Source: Microglena sp. YARC (taxonomy: Eukaryota; Chlorophyta; Chlorophyceae; Chlamydomonadales; Chlamydomonadaceae). From it: a stretch of DNA of 64,000 nucleotides. The stretch covers positions 9,109,001-9,173,000 of the forward strand of contig CM039467.1 of NCBI GenBank assembly GCA_022414725.1, written 5' to 3'. Shown piece by piece: positions 15,001 to 25,196 of the stretch; within the stretch, counting starts at the first letter, position 1, and every line of letters starts with the position of its first letter. The position numbers and the translations under genes are program-made. Under the pieces are notes generated by a model, which had not been told where the DNA came from, did not search any database, and worked only from the letters and a program-made list of their open reading frames with translations.

Positions 15001-18000
15001 GTTTTGGAAGTGCTGGTCGCACATAATCGACAGCATTTCACATCTCAGTGGTGTCAGCTTCCCTAGCATCCTTGCGTGTGTCTCAACAGTGAAACTGTAG
15101 GTGAGTGCGCGGGTTACAAGAACAGACAGGTCACATGAAGGTGTGTCTCAACGGTGAGCCTGGAGGTATAAATGTTGTTTTGTTAGTTCTGGTTGCACAT
15201 GGTTGACAGCATGACCCATCCCAGTGGTGTCAGCTGCCCTAGCATCATTGCGTGTGTCACAGCGGTGAGCTTGGTTGTGAATGTTATTTTTTGTAAGAGC
15301 TAGTTGCAGATGTTTATATACTTGCCCATCCCAGTGGTGTCAGCTGCCATAGCATCATTGCGTGTGTCTCAGCGGTGAGTCTCTAGGTGATGTATGTGCT
15401 GGTTTCAAGAACAGAAAGGTAACATGAATGTGTGTGTCTAAGACGTTGCCCTGGTGGATGGTAGAGGTGTTGTTGTGTATGGGCTGGTTGCAGATGTTTA
15501 TAGAGTTACCCATCCCAGTGGTGTCAGCTGCCCTAGCATCATTGCGTGTGTCTCAACAGTGAGTCTGTAGGTTTATGCGCGGGTTAAAAGAACAGAAAAA
15601 TCACATGAAGGTGTGTCTCAGAGCTTGCCCTGGTGGTAGAAATGTTGTTTTGGAAGTGCTGGTCGCACATAATCGACAGTATTTCCCATCTCAGTGGTGT
15701 CAGCTACCCTAGCATCCTTGCGTGTGTCTCAACAGTGAGTCTGTAGGTGAGTGCGCGGGTTACAAGAACAGACAGGTCACATGAAGGTGTGTCTCAGCGG
15801 TGAGCCTGGTGGTAGAAATGTTGTTTTGGAAGTGCTGGTCGCACATAATCGACAGCATTTCCCATCTCAGTGGTGTCAGCTGCCCTAGCATCCTTGCGTG
15901 TGTCTCAACAGTAAGTCTGTAGGTGAATGCGCGGGTTACAAGAACAGACAGGTCACATGAAGGTGTGTCTCAGAGGTTGCCCTGGTGGCAGAAATGTTGT
16001 TTTGGAAGTGCTGGTCGCACATATTTGACAGCATTTCCCATCTCAGTGGTGTCAGCTTCCCTAGCATCCTTGCGTGTGTCTCAACAGTGAAACTGTAGGT
16101 GAGTGCGCGGGTTCCAAGAACAGACAGGTCACATGAAGGTGTGTCTCAACGGTGAGCCTGGAGGTATAAATGTTGTTTTGTTAGTTCTGGTTGCACATGG
16201 TTGACAGCAAATGACCCATCCCAGTGGTGTCAGCTGCCCTAGCATCATTGCGTGTGTCACAGCGGTGAGCTTGGTTGTGAATGTTATTTTTTGTAAGAGC
16301 TAGTTGCAGATGTTTATATATACTTGCCCATCCCAGTGGTGTCAGCTGCCATAGCATCATTGCGTGTGTCTCAGCGGTGAGTCTCTAGGTGATGTATGTG
16401 CTGGTTTCAAGAACAGAAAGGTAACATGAATGTGTGTGTCTAAGACGTTGCCCTGGTGGATGGTAGAGGTGTTGTTGTGTATGGGCTGGTTGCAGATGTT
16501 TATAGAGTTACCCATCCCAGTGGTGTCAGCTGCCCTAGCATCATTGCGTGTGTCTCAACAGTAAGTCTGTAGGTGAATGCGCGGGTTACAAGAACAGACA
16601 GGTCACATAAAGGTGTGTCTCAGAGGTTGCCCTGGTGGCAGAAATGTTGTTTTGGAAGTGCTGGTCGCACATAATCGACAGCATTTCCCATCTCAGTGGT
16701 GTCAGCTGCCCTAGCATCCTTGCGTGTGTCTCAACAGTAAGTCTGTAGGTGAATGCGCGGGTTACAAGAACAGACAGGTCACATAAAGGGTGTGTCTCAG
16801 AGGTTGCCCTGGTGGCAGAAATGTTGTTTTGGAAGTGCTGGTCGCACATAATCGACAGTATTTCCCATCTCAGTGGTGTCAGCTACCCTAGCATCCTTGC
16901 GTGTGTCTCAACAGTGAGTCTGTAGGTGAGTGCGCGGGTTACAAGAACAGACAGGTCACATGAAGGTGTGTCTCAGCGGTGAGCCTGGTGGTAGAAATGT
17001 TGTTTTGGAAGTGCTGGTCGCACATAATCGACAGTATTTCCCATCTCAGTGGTGTCAGCTGCCCTAGCATCCTTGCGTGTGTCTTAACAGTAAGTCTGTA
17101 GGTGAGTGCGCGGGTTACAAGAACAGACAGGTCACATGAAGGTGTGTCTCAGAGGTTGCCCTGGTGGCAGAAATGTTGTTTTGGAAGTGCTGGTCGCACA
17201 TAATCGACAGCATTTCACATCTCAGTGGTGTCAGCTACCCTAGCATCCTTGCGTGTGTCTCAACAGTAAGTCTGTAGGTGAATGCGCTGGTTACAAGAAC
17301 AGACAGGTCACATGAAGGTGTGTCTCAGAGGTTGCCCTGGTGGCAGAAATGTTGTTTTGGAAGTGCTGGTCGCACATAATTGACAGCATTTCCCATCTCA
17401 GTGGTGTCAGCTTCCCTAGCGTGTGTCTCAACAGTGAAACTGTAGGTGAGTGCGCGGGTTACAAGAACAGACAGGTCACATGAAGGTGTGTCTCAACGGT
17501 GAGCCTGGAGGTATAAATGTTGTTTTGTTAGTTCTGGTTGCACATGGTTGACAGCATGACCCATCCCAGTGGTGTCAGCTGCCCTAGCATCATTGCGTGT
17601 GTCACAGCGGTGAGCTTGGTTGTGAATGTTATTTTTTGTAAGAGCTAGTTGCAGATGTTTATATACTTGCCCATCCCAGTGGTGTCAGCTGCCATAGCAT
17701 CATTGCGTGTGTCTCAGCGGTGAGTCTCTAGGTGATGTATGTGCTGGTTTCAAGAACAGAAAGGTAACATGAATGTGTGTGTCTAAGACGTTGCCCTGGT
17801 GGATGGTAGAGGTGTTGTTGTGTATGGGCTGGTTGCAGATGTTTATAGAGTTACCCATCCCAGTGGTGTCAGCTGCCCTAGCATCATTGCGTGTGTCTCA
17901 ACAGTAAGTCTGTAGGTGAATGCGCGGGTTACAAGAACAGACAAATCACATGGAGGTGTGTCTCAGAGCTTGCCCTGGTGGTAGAAATGTTGTTTTGGAA

Positions 18001-18947
18001 GTGCTGGTCGCACATAATCGACAGTATTTCCCATCTCAGTGGTGTCAGCTGCCCTAGCATCCTTGCGTGTGTCTCAACAGTAAGTCCTGTAGGTGAATGC
18101 GCGGGTTACAAGAACAGACAGGTCACATAAAGGTGTGTCTCAGAGGTTGCCCTGGGTGGCAGAAATGTTGTTTTGGAAGTGCTGGTCGCACATAATCGAT
18201 CAGCATTTCACATCTCAGTGGTGTCAGCTGCCCTAGCATCCTTGCGTGTGTCTCAACAGTAAGTCTGTAGGTGAATGCGCGGGTTACAAGAACAGACAGG
18301 TCACATAAAGGTGTGTCTCAGAGGTTGCCCTGGTGGCAGAAATGTTGTTTTGGAAGTGCTGGTCGCACATAATCGACAGTATTTCCATCTAGTGGTGTCA
18401 GCTACCCTAGCATCCTTGCGTGTGTCTCAACAGTGAGTCTGTGTAGGTGAGTGCGCGGGTTACAAGAACAGACAGGTCACATGAAGGTGTGTCTCAGCGG
18501 TGAGCCTGGTGGTAGAAATGTTGTTTTGGAAGTGCTGGTCGCACATAATCGACAGCATTTCCCATCTCAGTGGTATCAGCTGCCCTAGCATCCTTGCGTG
18601 TGTCTCAACAGTAAGTCTGTAGGTGAATGCGCGGGTTACAAGAACAGACAGGTCACATGAAGGTGTGTCTCAGAGGTTGCCCTGGTGGCAGAAATGTTGT
18701 TTTGGAAGTGCTGGTCGCACATAATCGACAGCATTTCACATCTCAGTGGTGTCAGCTACCCTAGCATCCTTGCGTGTGTCTCAACAGTGAGTCTGTAGGT
18801 GAGTGCGCGGGTTACAAGAACAGACAGGTCACATGAAGGTGTGTCTCAACGGTGAGCCTGGAGGTATAAATGTTGTTTTGTAAGGCCTGGTCGCACATAG
18901 TTGACAGCATCACCCATCCCAGTGGTGTCAGCTGCCCTAGCATCATT
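1..18947. repeat. Higher-order satellite array of 176/183/110 bp monomers
   Basis: The whole stretch is one tandem array. Four related monomers are visible, all ending in a shared GTGTCAGCTGCCCTAGCATC block: type A (176 bp, for example 651-826), type D (176 bp, contains GGAGGTATAAATG, for example 1003-1178), type B (about 110 bp, contains GTTATTTTTTGTAAGAG, for example 358-467) and type C (about 183 bp, for example 468-650). They follow the order C, several A, D, B. B monomers recur near 390, 1210, 2380, 3380, 4907, 6257, 7076, 7892, 9068, 10062, 11590, 12938, 13758, 15282, 16282 and 17630. The array runs off the left edge and stops abruptly at 18947, about 40 bp before the first copy of a BioF exon edge, so it probably lies in or just upstream of an intron of that gene. 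Short open frames inside are by-products of the repeat. Confidence 0.95.
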
Positions 18948-18959
18948 CTGCATATTCCC

Positions 18960-19495
18960 TTGCTTCCCGATCCTTTTCTGTGTGCAAGGGATTCGTGGAG
19001 GCGCACACACCTTTGGCAATTGGTAGACCCCTTTGGTGAGCGATTGAGTATACCATCCCTTGCCCATCGACCAATCTGCAAATCCACTTGCTTCCTAACT
19101 TCTTCATAATCACATGCTACCCTACCCTTTTTCTGTGTGCAAGGGGGTCGTGGAGGCGCACACATCTTTGGCAATTGGTAGACCTTTTGGGTAAAAGATT
19201 GAGTATGCCGTCCCTTGCCCATCCGCCCATCCATGCATGTATGCATGCATCCACTTGTTTTCCCACTTCTACATATTCTCTTGCTTCCCCACCCTTTTTC
19301 TGTGTGCAAGGGAGTCATGGAGGGGCACACATCTTTGGCAATTGGTAGACCTCCTGGGTGAGAGGCTAGGGGTACCAGCCCTTGCCCATCTGCCCATCCA
19401 CCCATCCACCCATCCGCCCATCTGCCCATCCATGCATCCACATGTTTCCCTACTTCTAAATATTCACTTGCCTCCCCTCCTTTTCTGTGTGCAAG
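18960..19495 (+). repeat. Tandem copies of the 5-prime edge of the BioF exon
   Basis: Three imperfect copies of a pyrimidine tract, the acceptor TGTGTGCAAG and the first roughly 75 bases of the exon that follows at 19496. The copied exon starts are at 18989, 19144 and 19311, spaced 155, 167 and 185 bp to the real one. Each reads R-x-HLWQLVD in the exon frame, then dissolves into a variable CCCATC/CATGCATG microsatellite. Because the copied exon piece never reaches a donor, I treat these copies as pseudo-edges and the fourth copy as the used exon. Confidence 0.75.
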
Positions 19496-20856
19496 GGAGT
19501 CGTGGAGGCGCACACATCTTTGGCAATTGGTAGACCTCCTGGGTGAGAGGCTGGGGGTACCAGCCCTAAGCCCTGTGGTGCCCCTCGTCATTGGCCCAGA
19601 GAGCACTACACTCGAGACAAGCAGCCGCTTACTTCATCTGGGCTTCCATGCCCCTGCAATCCGCCCCCCCACCGTGCTACCTGGGACCTGCAGGTGCGTC
19701 AATGTTGATGATGGTAATGGTTGTGGTGGTGGTTATGGTGATACCAACCTTATGATTGCAAGTATTTCGACAACACCAGTACTTACACTTCCTCCACATG
19801 ATTTTACATGCTTCTGCAATCTGCCCCCCACTGCGCTACCTGGGACTTTCAAGTGGGTCAAGGGTCATGGTGGTGGTGGTGGTTATGGTGATACCACCCT
19901 TAGGATTTTATGTAGTGCTACCACACCACTACTTCACTTACCTCAAATGGGCTTCCATGCCCCTGCAATCCGACCCCCAACCGTGCTACATGGAACCTGT
20001 ATGTGAGTCAACGGTGATGATGGTACCACCTGTCTGATTGCATGTTGTGCTACCACACCAATACTTGCCCTAGAAATTGGTACACCTTCTGGGTGAGAGG
20101 TTGGGGACATGGGTATACCGGTATTCATTTCAGGGTGAGAGGTTGGGGACATGGGTATACCGGTATTCATATGGGCTTCCATGCTTCTGCAATACTTCCC
20201 CCAACCGTGCTACCTGGAACCTGCATGTGGGTCAAGGGTGATGATGGTACTGCATGTATGAATGCTTGTATTGATACCACACCGATATGTACATTTACTT
20301 CACATTGTTCTCCATGCTCCTCCAATAGGACCCCCAACATTCAACATTCAACATTCATTTATTGATCAACCAACATCCAACCCCCAACATTCAACATCCA
20401 TTAATTAATTTATTGATCAACCCAATTATTCATGTATTAATATATGCGCAGGTTGAGGATAAGCTTGTCAGCTGCTCACACGCAGCAAGATGTGGAGGAT
20501 CTGGCGCAAGCTGTCTTGCGGTGCAACGTCCCCCTGCTGAAGCTTGATTACCTTGAACAGCAACAGAGACTTGGGTGGAACATCCATCCATCCATTTATT
20601 CATGTGTTCATTTCTGCGCAGGTTGAGGATAAGCTTGTCAGCTGCTCACACGCAGCAAGATGTGGAGGATCTGGCGCAAGCTGTCTTGCGGTGCAACGTC
20701 CCCCTGCTGAAGCTTGATTACCTTGAACAGCAACAGAGACTTGGGTGGAACATGGGGCCGTGCAAAGAGGAGACCGGCTTGGACAGGGCAGTTGGATTTG
20801 GAGGTTGTGCAGCGTCCAAAGGGGCACGCAGTAGCTTGCACCAAAGCCGCATGTAG
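19496..20856 (+). CDS. bioF: 8-amino-7-oxononanoate (KAPA) synthase, C-terminal two exons
   Basis: This is the C-terminal end of a PLP-dependent alpha-oxoamine synthase of the BioF type, which condenses pimeloyl thioester with alanine in biotin synthesis. Exon n-1 is 19496-19693 (acceptor TGCAAG, donor AG/GTGCGT) and the last exon is 20622-20856 (acceptor CTGCGCAG, stop TAG). Both junctions are phase 2; joined, they give 143 residues. Family signatures in order are SWRRTHLWQLVDLLGERLG, then SPVVPLVIGPE (the P-L-I-V-G strand), AIRPPTVLPGT, and RLRISLSAAHTQQDVEDL, matching the conserved RPPTVP-GT-RLR-TL-AAH end of BioF. Other alpha-oxoamine synthases (KBL, LCB) are less likely because of the RPPTV segment. 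The protein ends SSLHQSRM; terminal SRM fits the plant PTS1 peroxisomal consensus, and plant and fungal KAPA synthases are known to be peroxisomal. The N-terminal two thirds, including the PLP lysine, are not in view: they lie left of or inside the satellite. Confidence 0.85.
19694..20240 (+). repeat. Tandem copies of the 3-prime edge of the BioF exon
   Basis: After the donor at 19694 there are three further degenerate copies of the last roughly 55 bases of the exon (CTTCCATGCCCCTGCAATCC through CTACCTGGGACCTGCAG) followed by intron sequence. They are near 19800-19855, 19948-20003 and 20173-20228, separated by a GATGATGG/GGTGGTTATGG intron filler. The donor survives in altered form: CAAGTGGGTC, TATGTGAGTC and CATGTGGGTC replace CAGGTGCGTC. 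A fourth remnant (CTCCATGCTCCTCCAATAGG) sits at about 20308. No copy has its own acceptor-side exon body, so none is a complete exon. Confidence 0.75.
20335..20425. repeat. CAACATTCAACATTC microsatellite
   Basis: A short simple repeat of CAACATTCAACATCC-type words alternating with ATTTATTGATCAACC, between the BioF exon-edge copies and the first copy of the last exon. Probably intronic. Confidence 0.6.
20452..20621 (+). pseudogene. First copy of the duplicated last BioF exon
   Basis: Positions 20452-20582 and 20622-20752 are identical over the coding part, and the 170 bp unit includes the acceptor GCGCAG and a short ATTCATGT leader. If this first copy is spliced to 19693 the reading continues LGWNIHPSIYSCV and stops at TGA 20624-20626, exactly on the acceptor of the second copy. 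That product would end HFCAG and lack the SRM tripeptide. It could therefore give an alternative non-peroxisomal C-terminus, or simply be a redundant copy. There is no donor inside it. Confidence 0.7.
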
Positions 20857-21840
20857 ATTGTCCTAGAAGCAGATAATTGGGTGGAACATGGGGCCATGCA
20901 AAGAGGGGACGGGCTTGTATTGGGCAGTTGGATTTGTAGGTAGTGCAATGCCCAAAGGTGCACACAGTAGCTTGCACCAGAGTCGCATGTAGGTTGTTCT
21001 AGAAGCAGATAATTGGGTGGAACATGGGGCCGTGCAAAGAGGGGACGGGCTTGTATTGGGCAGTTGGATTTGTAGGTAGTGCAATGCCCAAAGGTGCACA
21101 CAGTAGCTTGCACCAGAATCGCATGTAGGTTGTTCTAGAAGCAGATAATTGGGTGGAACATGGGGCCGTGCAAAGAGGGGACGGGCTTGTATTGGGCAGT
21201 TGGATTTGTAGGTAGTGCAATGCCCAAAGGTGCACACAGTAGCTTGCACCAGAGTCGCATGTAGGTTGTTCTGGAAGCAGATAATTGGGTGGAACATGGG
21301 GCCGTGCAAAGAGGGGACGGGCTTGTATTGGGCAGTTGGATTTGTAGGTAGTGCAATGCCCAAAGGTGCACACAGTAGCTTGCACCAGAGTCGCATGTAG
21401 GTTGTTCTGGAAGCAGATAATTGGGTGGAACATGGGGCCGTGCAAAGAGGGGACGGGCTTGTATTGGGCAGTTGGATTTGGAGGTTGTGCAGTGTCCAAA
21501 GTGGCACGCAGTAGCTTGCACCAGAGTCGCATGTAGGTTTTCCTAGCAGCAGATAATTGGGTGGAACATGGGGACGCATGTAGGTTGTTCTGGAAGCAGA
21601 TAATTGGGTGGAACATGGGGCCGTGCAAAGAGGGGGCGGGCTTGGACAGGGCAGTTGGATTTGTAGGTAGTGGAGTGTTGAGTGTAGGTAGTGCAGAATC
21701 CTAAGGGGCACGCAGTAGCTTGCACCAAAGCCGAATGTAGGTTGTTGTAGGTTCCTAGCAAGTTGGATTTGTAGGTGGTGGAATGACTCAAGGGGCACCC
21801 GGCAGTTTTCACCAAATTCATCTGTACCTATGTAGGTTGC
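20737..21840 (+). repeat. 136 bp tandem array of the BioF C-terminal tail
   Basis: The unit begins inside the BioF stop exon (TTGGGTGGAACATGGGGCC) and is repeated with a period of 136 bp: copies start near 20739, 20874, 21011, 21147, 21283, 21419 and 21556, followed by shorter degenerate pieces to about 21840. Each full copy carries the bases that encode SSLHQSRM and the stop in the first copy. Beyond the first unit the array would be 3-prime UTR or downstream DNA. Antisense open frames across it (up to 327 codons) are an effect of the period and have no family features. Confidence 0.85.
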
Positions 21841-21849
21841 TAGCATTGT

Positions 21850-22390
21850 CTTTGCTTTGCACTCTTATTTTTGTGGGCTAGGACAGCTCCCTTCCCCTGC
21901 CCTTGTGCCAAACCTGAATTAGCTAGTGCGTCTGAAAGCTAATACGACAGGCATTATAATGCAGCTGCAAGCTTTGACCCAGTGCCTGGCTATTGGAGCT
22001 TGCGGGAAGCTTCCATTAGTAGTCCCTGAAATAATAGACCCTGAAACAAACCCGAAATAAAGGCTTCCGCTCTAGTCTGTTAAGCCTACCATAGGCGCAT
22101 GATATGTTGGCCGATGAGATGGCGGACAGATGTTTATTCATGATTTGGGCCAAACGGGGAGCGCTGGCGGATTGGGCCATCTGCCAGTATTTCGCCAGGG
22201 ACACTAAAACTACAGTGTACTGCACACTTGGGGGGAATTTGCATATCTTCGAGGGGTCGCGGCAAGGTTTTTCTTTTCGTTTTTGAGCCCCCCCCCCTCC
22301 TTTAGCTATTCTGGTTCCGGAGCCATCTGGACCTGGTAGATTCCTAGCTATTTATCGCTATTTCCATCTGGCCTCATTTTGGGGTGTGTG
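21850..22390. other. Non-coding stretch, no recognised feature
   Basis: This stretch is unique in the window and of moderate GC. A 60-codon frame at 22104-22286 (MLADEMADRCLFMIWAKRGA and on) and its antisense partner have no family I recognise and no convincing splice partners. The stretch lies downstream of the BioF tail array. Confidence 0.4.
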
Positions 22391-22397
22391 TGTGTGA

Positions 22398-22421
22398 GGG
22401 GGGGGGGGGGGGGGGGGGGGG
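22398..22421. repeat. 24-base poly-G run
   Basis: An uninterrupted G run after a short GTGTGT tract, about 190 bp upstream of the first copy of the dispersed repeat at 22608. Confidence 0.9.
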
Positions 22422-22607
22422 TCAGGGTCGTACCGACGGGCTGCACCTCCTCGGCTCCTCCCGCGTTTCCTGTCAGGTTTGCCCGAAGTGAGAATGCAAG
22501 GGGAAACAGCAACGGGGGAGCATGCTGGGCGCAGCATCTCGCGAGTGGACCCCCCCACCCACTCATCAACCCAACAGTGGGTCGTCTCCAACAAAACAAA
22601 CACATCA

Positions 22608-22795
22608 CAGCAGGAATAAATGTGATGCCCATCAGCTATGCCCGCGCTGGAATGAAAGGGTTGGAGGAAACAGGTGGGAGCAGCTGTCAGTCAGAGCTGA
22701 CTCGTGGATGGAGAGGTCCGGGAACAATCAGCATGACGTACGAAATTGTCAGGCGATAATGCCGACAGCGAGCAGAAAGCATTCTCGCCCAGTGC
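22608..22795 (+). repeat. Dispersed repeat, copy 1
   Basis: Starts CAGGAATAAATGTGATGCCC and is about 80-85 percent identical by eye to 24172-24380. Shared blocks include ATCAGCTATGCCCGCGCTGG, AGCAGCTGTCAG.CAGAGCTG and CGAAATTGT.AGGC.TTGATG-type text. No terminal inverted repeats or coding capacity are seen. It is probably a short non-autonomous element or an old segmental copy. Confidence 0.7.
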
Positions 22796-22918
22796 AAAGC
22801 ATTGGCTGACATTAGCACGCCCAGTCAAAGCTTTATTGTCGTTGCGAGTGAAAACATTTGCGTCAAGCATTCAATTCAACTGCAGCAGTTGTAATAGTCG
22901 TGGAGGAAAAACTTCAGA

Positions 22919-23062
22919 ATGAGCGCTCATAAGCGACTGATGTTTGGCAAAGACTATGATTTCCGGGATGGAAAAGCAGTTAGCGAGCGAGGAAGAATGA
23001 TAGCGCAGGAGGAGGAGAGAGAAGAGGCCTCAACGGAATTGTTTGGCCACGACCCTGTTTAG
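22919..23062 (+). CDS. Small ORF of 47 residues, unrecognised
   Basis: ATG at 22919 to TAG at 23060-23062. The product starts MSAHKRLMFGKDYDFRDGKA and ends TELFGHDPV. It is charged, with a glutamate-rich middle (QEEEREE) and no signal peptide or membrane segment. Its residue composition looks more protein-like than the surrounding shadow frames, but I know no family for it and see no second copy in the window. It could be a genuine short gene, one exon of a larger one, or chance. Confidence 0.25.
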   Translation: MSAHKRLMFGKDYDFRDGKAVSERGRMIAQEEEREEASTELFGHDPV

Positions 23063-23271
23063 GGGGAGCAACTACACTGATCATCCGGGTGGATACGGAT
23101 GTGTTAAATGCCGGAATCGACAATATCACTGTAGGGACGGGTAGGGAAGCAAAATTGAATGGACGTCGAAGTGACCCCTCGGACTGTTGTGTAACGGTCG
23201 TAACGTCGTAGATTTAAGAAAGAATACTAGGGGCTCATGTCCTAGCAGTGGAACAACACCGCCCCAAAGTC

Positions 23272-23372
23272 GGACTCGAGGAACCACCCGACGTCTTCCG
23301 GCAGCGGGGCTCGAACTCCAGTGGCCGAAGCCATAACCACCGGGTCTGGACCATACCGCCCTCCAGACTGGG
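23272..23372 (-). repeat. tRNA-like fragment with A and B boxes (SINE candidate)
   Basis: Read on the minus strand, the stretch contains TGGTCCAGACCCGG (A-box-like) and, about 30 bases later, GAGTTCGAGCCCC (B-box-like). This is the arrangement of a Pol III internal promoter in a tRNA-derived element. ACGGTCGT occurs on both sides (about 23194 and 23385) and could be a target-site duplication. No cloverleaf closes, so it is not called a tRNA. Confidence 0.35.
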
Positions 23373-23792
23373 CTAACGTAATGTTACGGTCGTGTCAGGT
23401 TTTCTAGGTTCTAGTAGTCTAATCATCACTAATAGCGACACATCGCTCAAAAGAAAAACCGGGAGTGGTAAGGCCGCCTTTTTAGAGCTCTATGCCTCTC
23501 TCCTTGTTTGTTTGGTGAATTTCCTGTGCCTTTTGTCCTTTTACGTCTTCTTGTAGAATCTCGCTTTTTAGGCCTCGGCAACTCTCAGCCCTTCTACATT
23601 ATACACTTTATTCGCTATTTTCTCTTTGCCTTGGTAGTTCGCTTTGCTTGTTGTCAAGCCTTTTAATGTGCTCTTTCGTACGCTTTTTTGGAGGTTACCT
23701 CCTGGACCAGGTTCTGAGGGGTATGTTGCCCAAACCCTCACTGTATAAAACTGTCCAGCTGCCCTGGCGATGTTCAGTATCGGCATTTATTT

Positions 23793-23850
23793 TTGCTAAG
23801 TATGTAACTATATCCTCTCTCTAAAACCCTGGGTCGCGGGTTCGACGCCC
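23793..23850 (+). repeat. Second Pol III box pair
   Basis: TTGCTAAGTATG at 23793 resembles an A box and GGTTCGACGCC at 23839-23849 is a close B box. The spacing of about 46 bases fits a tRNA-derived sequence. The T-stem is imperfect and no acceptor stem forms, so it is either a decayed tRNA gene or a SINE head. Confidence 0.35.
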
Positions 23851-24058
23851 ACAAGGCGCAGTTCTCTGCTGGCAACTTGTTGAAACCTCGCACACGCTCT
23901 CGAGGGGGTACCACGGCACTGCTATTTTCCAACTTCATGCCATGCAGCTATTGGTGCTATTGGGTGGGGGCTATAAGGTAGGGGTCTGAAGTTAGGGGCT
24001 TCAAGTACGGTAGTGGGGGTGAAGTTGGGGGGAGGGCAGCCCCCTTGGGGAGGAGCCC

Positions 24059-24059
<1 letters not shown>

Positions 24060-24089
<30 letters not shown>
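24060..24089. repeat. 30-base poly-C run
   Basis: The longest homopolymer in the window. It lies about 80 bp upstream of the second copy of the dispersed repeat, mirroring the G run upstream of the first copy. Confidence 0.9.
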
Positions 24090-24091
<2 letters not shown>

Positions 24092-24171
24092 TCACACTCG
24101 CACCAAAAGTCATGAGCCCAAGACTACTTGGGCCAAGAGTACCTCGGTTCCTACACAGCAGACGCATCGCT

Positions 24172-24380
24172 GCAGGAATAAATGCGATGCCCATCAGCTA
24201 TGCCCGCGCTGGAATGAAAGGGTATGGGGAAACAGCAGGGAGCAGCTGTCAGCCAGAGCTGACTCGTGGAGAGCTTCTGGAAGTCAGGAACGATCAGCAT
24301 AACGCGAGCCGAGTACAACGCGAAATTGTTAGGCATTGATGCCGGCTGCGATTAGAAGGGCACGCATTCCCGCCTGGTGG
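24172..24380 (+). repeat. Dispersed repeat, copy 2
   Basis: The partner of 22608-22795. It differs from copy 1 mainly by a roughly 20 bp insertion near 24270-24310 and scattered substitutions. It is followed by 800 bp in which I see no gene (24380-25190), apart from a 92-codon frame at 24377-24655 with no recognisable motif. Confidence 0.7.
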
Positions 24381-25034
24381 GGAAGGCAGGAATGAAGTGC
24401 TCGGGTAACGGGCATCGCGTCGAGCATGGTTTTAATAAAGAGCTCCGCCAGCCGCGCCTCCGGCCCTGTCCTGAACTGCAACTGCCCAACACTGTCATCA
24501 AGCAAATGTCCCTTCAAGAATGCTTGGTCAACATGAGCCATATGACTAGCGCCCAGCAGCGTCTTGCAGTCAAAGGATCAAAGCTCCACTTTCAGATTAG
24601 GCGTGGGCAAATCTCTTGGTTCACATGTCGCTCTTGGGAAGCCCCGATTGAATAGCTATCATTTCAAGCAATGCACAGCTAATCGGACACGACATCGCGC
24701 ATTTAATCGAGGAGCTGTTACCGTGATGTCTCCTAAAAGAAAGAGAGATAAAATCACTATGCCCAGTCGGCGGGAAGATTAGATGAAAGCAGTACGCGAA
24801 TCTGATTAGAAGATAGATTCGCAAGCACCAGCTCAGTCGTTCGTTGGCGACAGCGTGTTTATTCACTGGCAACAGCGTGGCTCCAGTACCCTAAGTGTAA
24901 TCTCATAGAATTCTGCTCATATACTTCTAACTTGACAGGAGGGAAAATGGTTCCAATTCCAATCAAGCGGCAGTACATTGCGAATGCGTTCGATATTGAT
25001 TTTAGTTCGGATCATGTTGGTACGTAATTGCAGT

Positions 25035-25125
25035 AACCGGGATGGTTAGTCTTTAACCGGTCATTATCCGAACAAACACCGGTTAACGGCCTCCCCACCG
25101 AATTTAAACCGCCGCTTAACCGGAC
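25035..25125. promoter_or_regulatory. AACCGG motif cluster upstream of the IPT gene
   Basis: TAACCGG or its complement occurs about four times within 90 bp (near 25037, 25056, 25080 and 25114), 70-160 bp before the start codon at 25197. Such a cluster is compatible with a proximal promoter element, perhaps for a MYB-type factor. The function is inferred only from position and repetition. Confidence 0.3.
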
Positions 25126-25196
25126 CCGTGACGCAGATAACATCAATAGAAACAAGCTGAAAGTCCACGAACGGGTCTACGGGTATTGATAGCAAC

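Noticed and set aside
638..18130. Many 60-87 codon frames in the satellite
   Set aside because: Same monomer translated repeatedly; frames break with each indel and have no start or splice context.
18812..19606. Antisense 264-codon frame
   Set aside because: It spans the satellite end and the BioF exon-edge copies on the opposite strand. The BioF reading on the plus strand explains the conservation.
20863..21846. Antisense 327-codon frame
   Set aside because: It is a reading of the 136 bp BioF tail array on the wrong strand; it repeats with the DNA and shows no domain.
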